From the NCBI GenBank assembly GCA_028287115.1, contig JAQBQF010000182.1, positions 1-41,422 of the forward strand: a DNA stretch of 41,422 nucleotides, in the 5' to 3' direction. The notes under the pieces were generated by a model, which searched no databases, was not told the origin of the DNA, and saw only the letters and a program-made list of their open reading frames with translations. The translations under genes and the position numbers were made by a program. Position 1 is the stretch's first letter, and each line of letters begins with the position of its first letter. Below are positions 40,856 through 41,422 of this stretch, piece after piece. Source of the stretch: Myxococcales bacterium. Its GTDB lineage: Bacteria; Myxococcota_A; Polyangia; Haliangiales; Haliangiaceae.

Positions 40856-41422
40856 ATGTCGCGCGAGTCCGAGCTCTATCGGGACAAGATCGAGGTCAGC
40901 CTCGACGGTCGTCAGATCTTCTACTTGTTCTTTGGCGGAGCCGTGATCGTCGGCCTGGTGTTCGTCCTCGGTGTCATGGTCGGGCGGCGCGTCGAAGCCC
41001 GCGGTCATATCGAGCACGCCCAGACCGCCGCCACCGCGGATCCACTGGCCGCGCTCGACCGACTCGAGACCCGCGGCGGCCTGTCGTTCCAGGGTTCGCT
41101 GCGCGGCAACGAGGCACCTGCGAGCGACGTCGACAAGACGATCGGCGCCATCGCAAAGGCGCGGCAGCCCGCGACGCCGGCCGTGGCAGCTCCGGCGGCG
41201 CCGGCCGTTGCTGTGGTCGAATCCCCGAAAAAGGCGGAAGACAAGAAGGCAGATCACAAGTCGGAGACCGAGAAGGCCACGAAGACGGACAAGCCCGAGA
41301 AGAAGCTCGAGGTCGAGAAAAAAGACGGCGAGAAAAGGACCGGCGAGAAGAAGCTCGACGCCGAGAAGAAAGCCGACAAGAAAATCGAAGCCGGCGAGAA
41401 GAGAGAGATCGAGAAGAAAGAG
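40856..41422 (+). CDS. Membrane-anchored Lys/Glu-rich protein, SPOR-type likely (partial, cut by window end)
   Basis: 189 residues visible from ATG 40856, open to the window end. A short cytoplasmic start ([19 protein letters not shown]) precedes one transmembrane helix ([23 protein letters not shown]), then an Ala/Pro linker and a Lys/Glu-rich tract from about residue 125 to the end ([14 protein letters not shown] and similar). This is the usual front end of myxobacterial SPOR-domain proteins that bind peptidoglycan at the division site, but the SPOR domain itself would be beyond the window. Assignment is inference. Confidence 0.7.
   Translation, partial: MSRESELYRDKIEVSLDGRQIFYLFFGGAVIVGLVFVLGVMVGRRVEARGHIEHAQTAATADPLAALDRLETRGGLSFQGSLRGNEAPASDVDKTIGAIAKARQPATPAVAAPAAPAVAVVESPKKAEDKKADHKSETEKATKTDKPEKKLEVEKKDGEKRTGEKKLDAEKKADKKIEAGEKREIEKKE

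Overview
The window is a gene-dense, high-GC stretch of bacterial chromosome. It most likely comes from the Myxococcota (Polyangia/Haliangium-Kofleriaceae type). This is inferred from a zinc-ribbon Ser/Thr kinase with a PEGA domain, many Cys-rich and thrombospondin-type-3 lipoproteins, beta-propeller lipoproteins, a KE-rich SPOR-like protein at the right edge, and pervasive GTGA/ATGA gene overlaps. No rRNA, tRNA, CRISPR array, prophage or intact insertion sequence was seen.

Layout. 1-3834 (-): a BatA/MoxR-type cluster of a low-complexity TIG-domain membrane protein, a MoxR AAA+ ATPase and a DUF58 protein cut by the left edge. 4016-5879 (-): two tandem paralogous TSP3 lipoproteins. 5928-8771 (+): a transmembrane Ser/Thr kinase and a TPR envelope protein, both with Lys/Asp/Pro repeat linkers. 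8768-11404 (-): a large GT39/ArnT-like glycosyltransferase. 11460-16735 (+): an aminotransferase and glycerate kinase (coupled), PrmC, and a BamA/Omp85-like outer-membrane protein. 16732-25324 (-): a MATE exporter, two M16-like proteins, a lipoprotein, a small membrane protein and a RecQ-family helicase with a 500-residue disordered tail. 25597-29447 (+): a PlsB-like acyltransferase, a GpsA-like protein and a lipoprotein, followed by a palindromic repeat element. 29668-30195 (-): a PPC-like lipoprotein. 30304-36120 (+): glyQ, glyS and ppdK, translationally overlapping. 36197-40812 (+): two coupled large lipoproteins, the first a beta-propeller. 40856-end (+): an open-ended membrane-anchored KE-rich protein.

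Most of the window is housekeeping (translation, phospholipid and carbon metabolism) mixed with envelope genes. The parts most worth a second look are a GpsA homologue that keeps its nucleotide-binding fold but has lost every catalytic residue I could align, a pair of M16 peptidase homologues in which neither member has an intact HXXEH zinc motif, a RecQ helicase fused to alternating poly-Asp and poly-Arg/Gly tracts, a 106-bp palindromic element at 29449-29554, and back-to-back overlapping promoters in the 48 bp between the kinase and the TSP3 lipoproteins. I did not find a clear self-contained new defence or mobile system.
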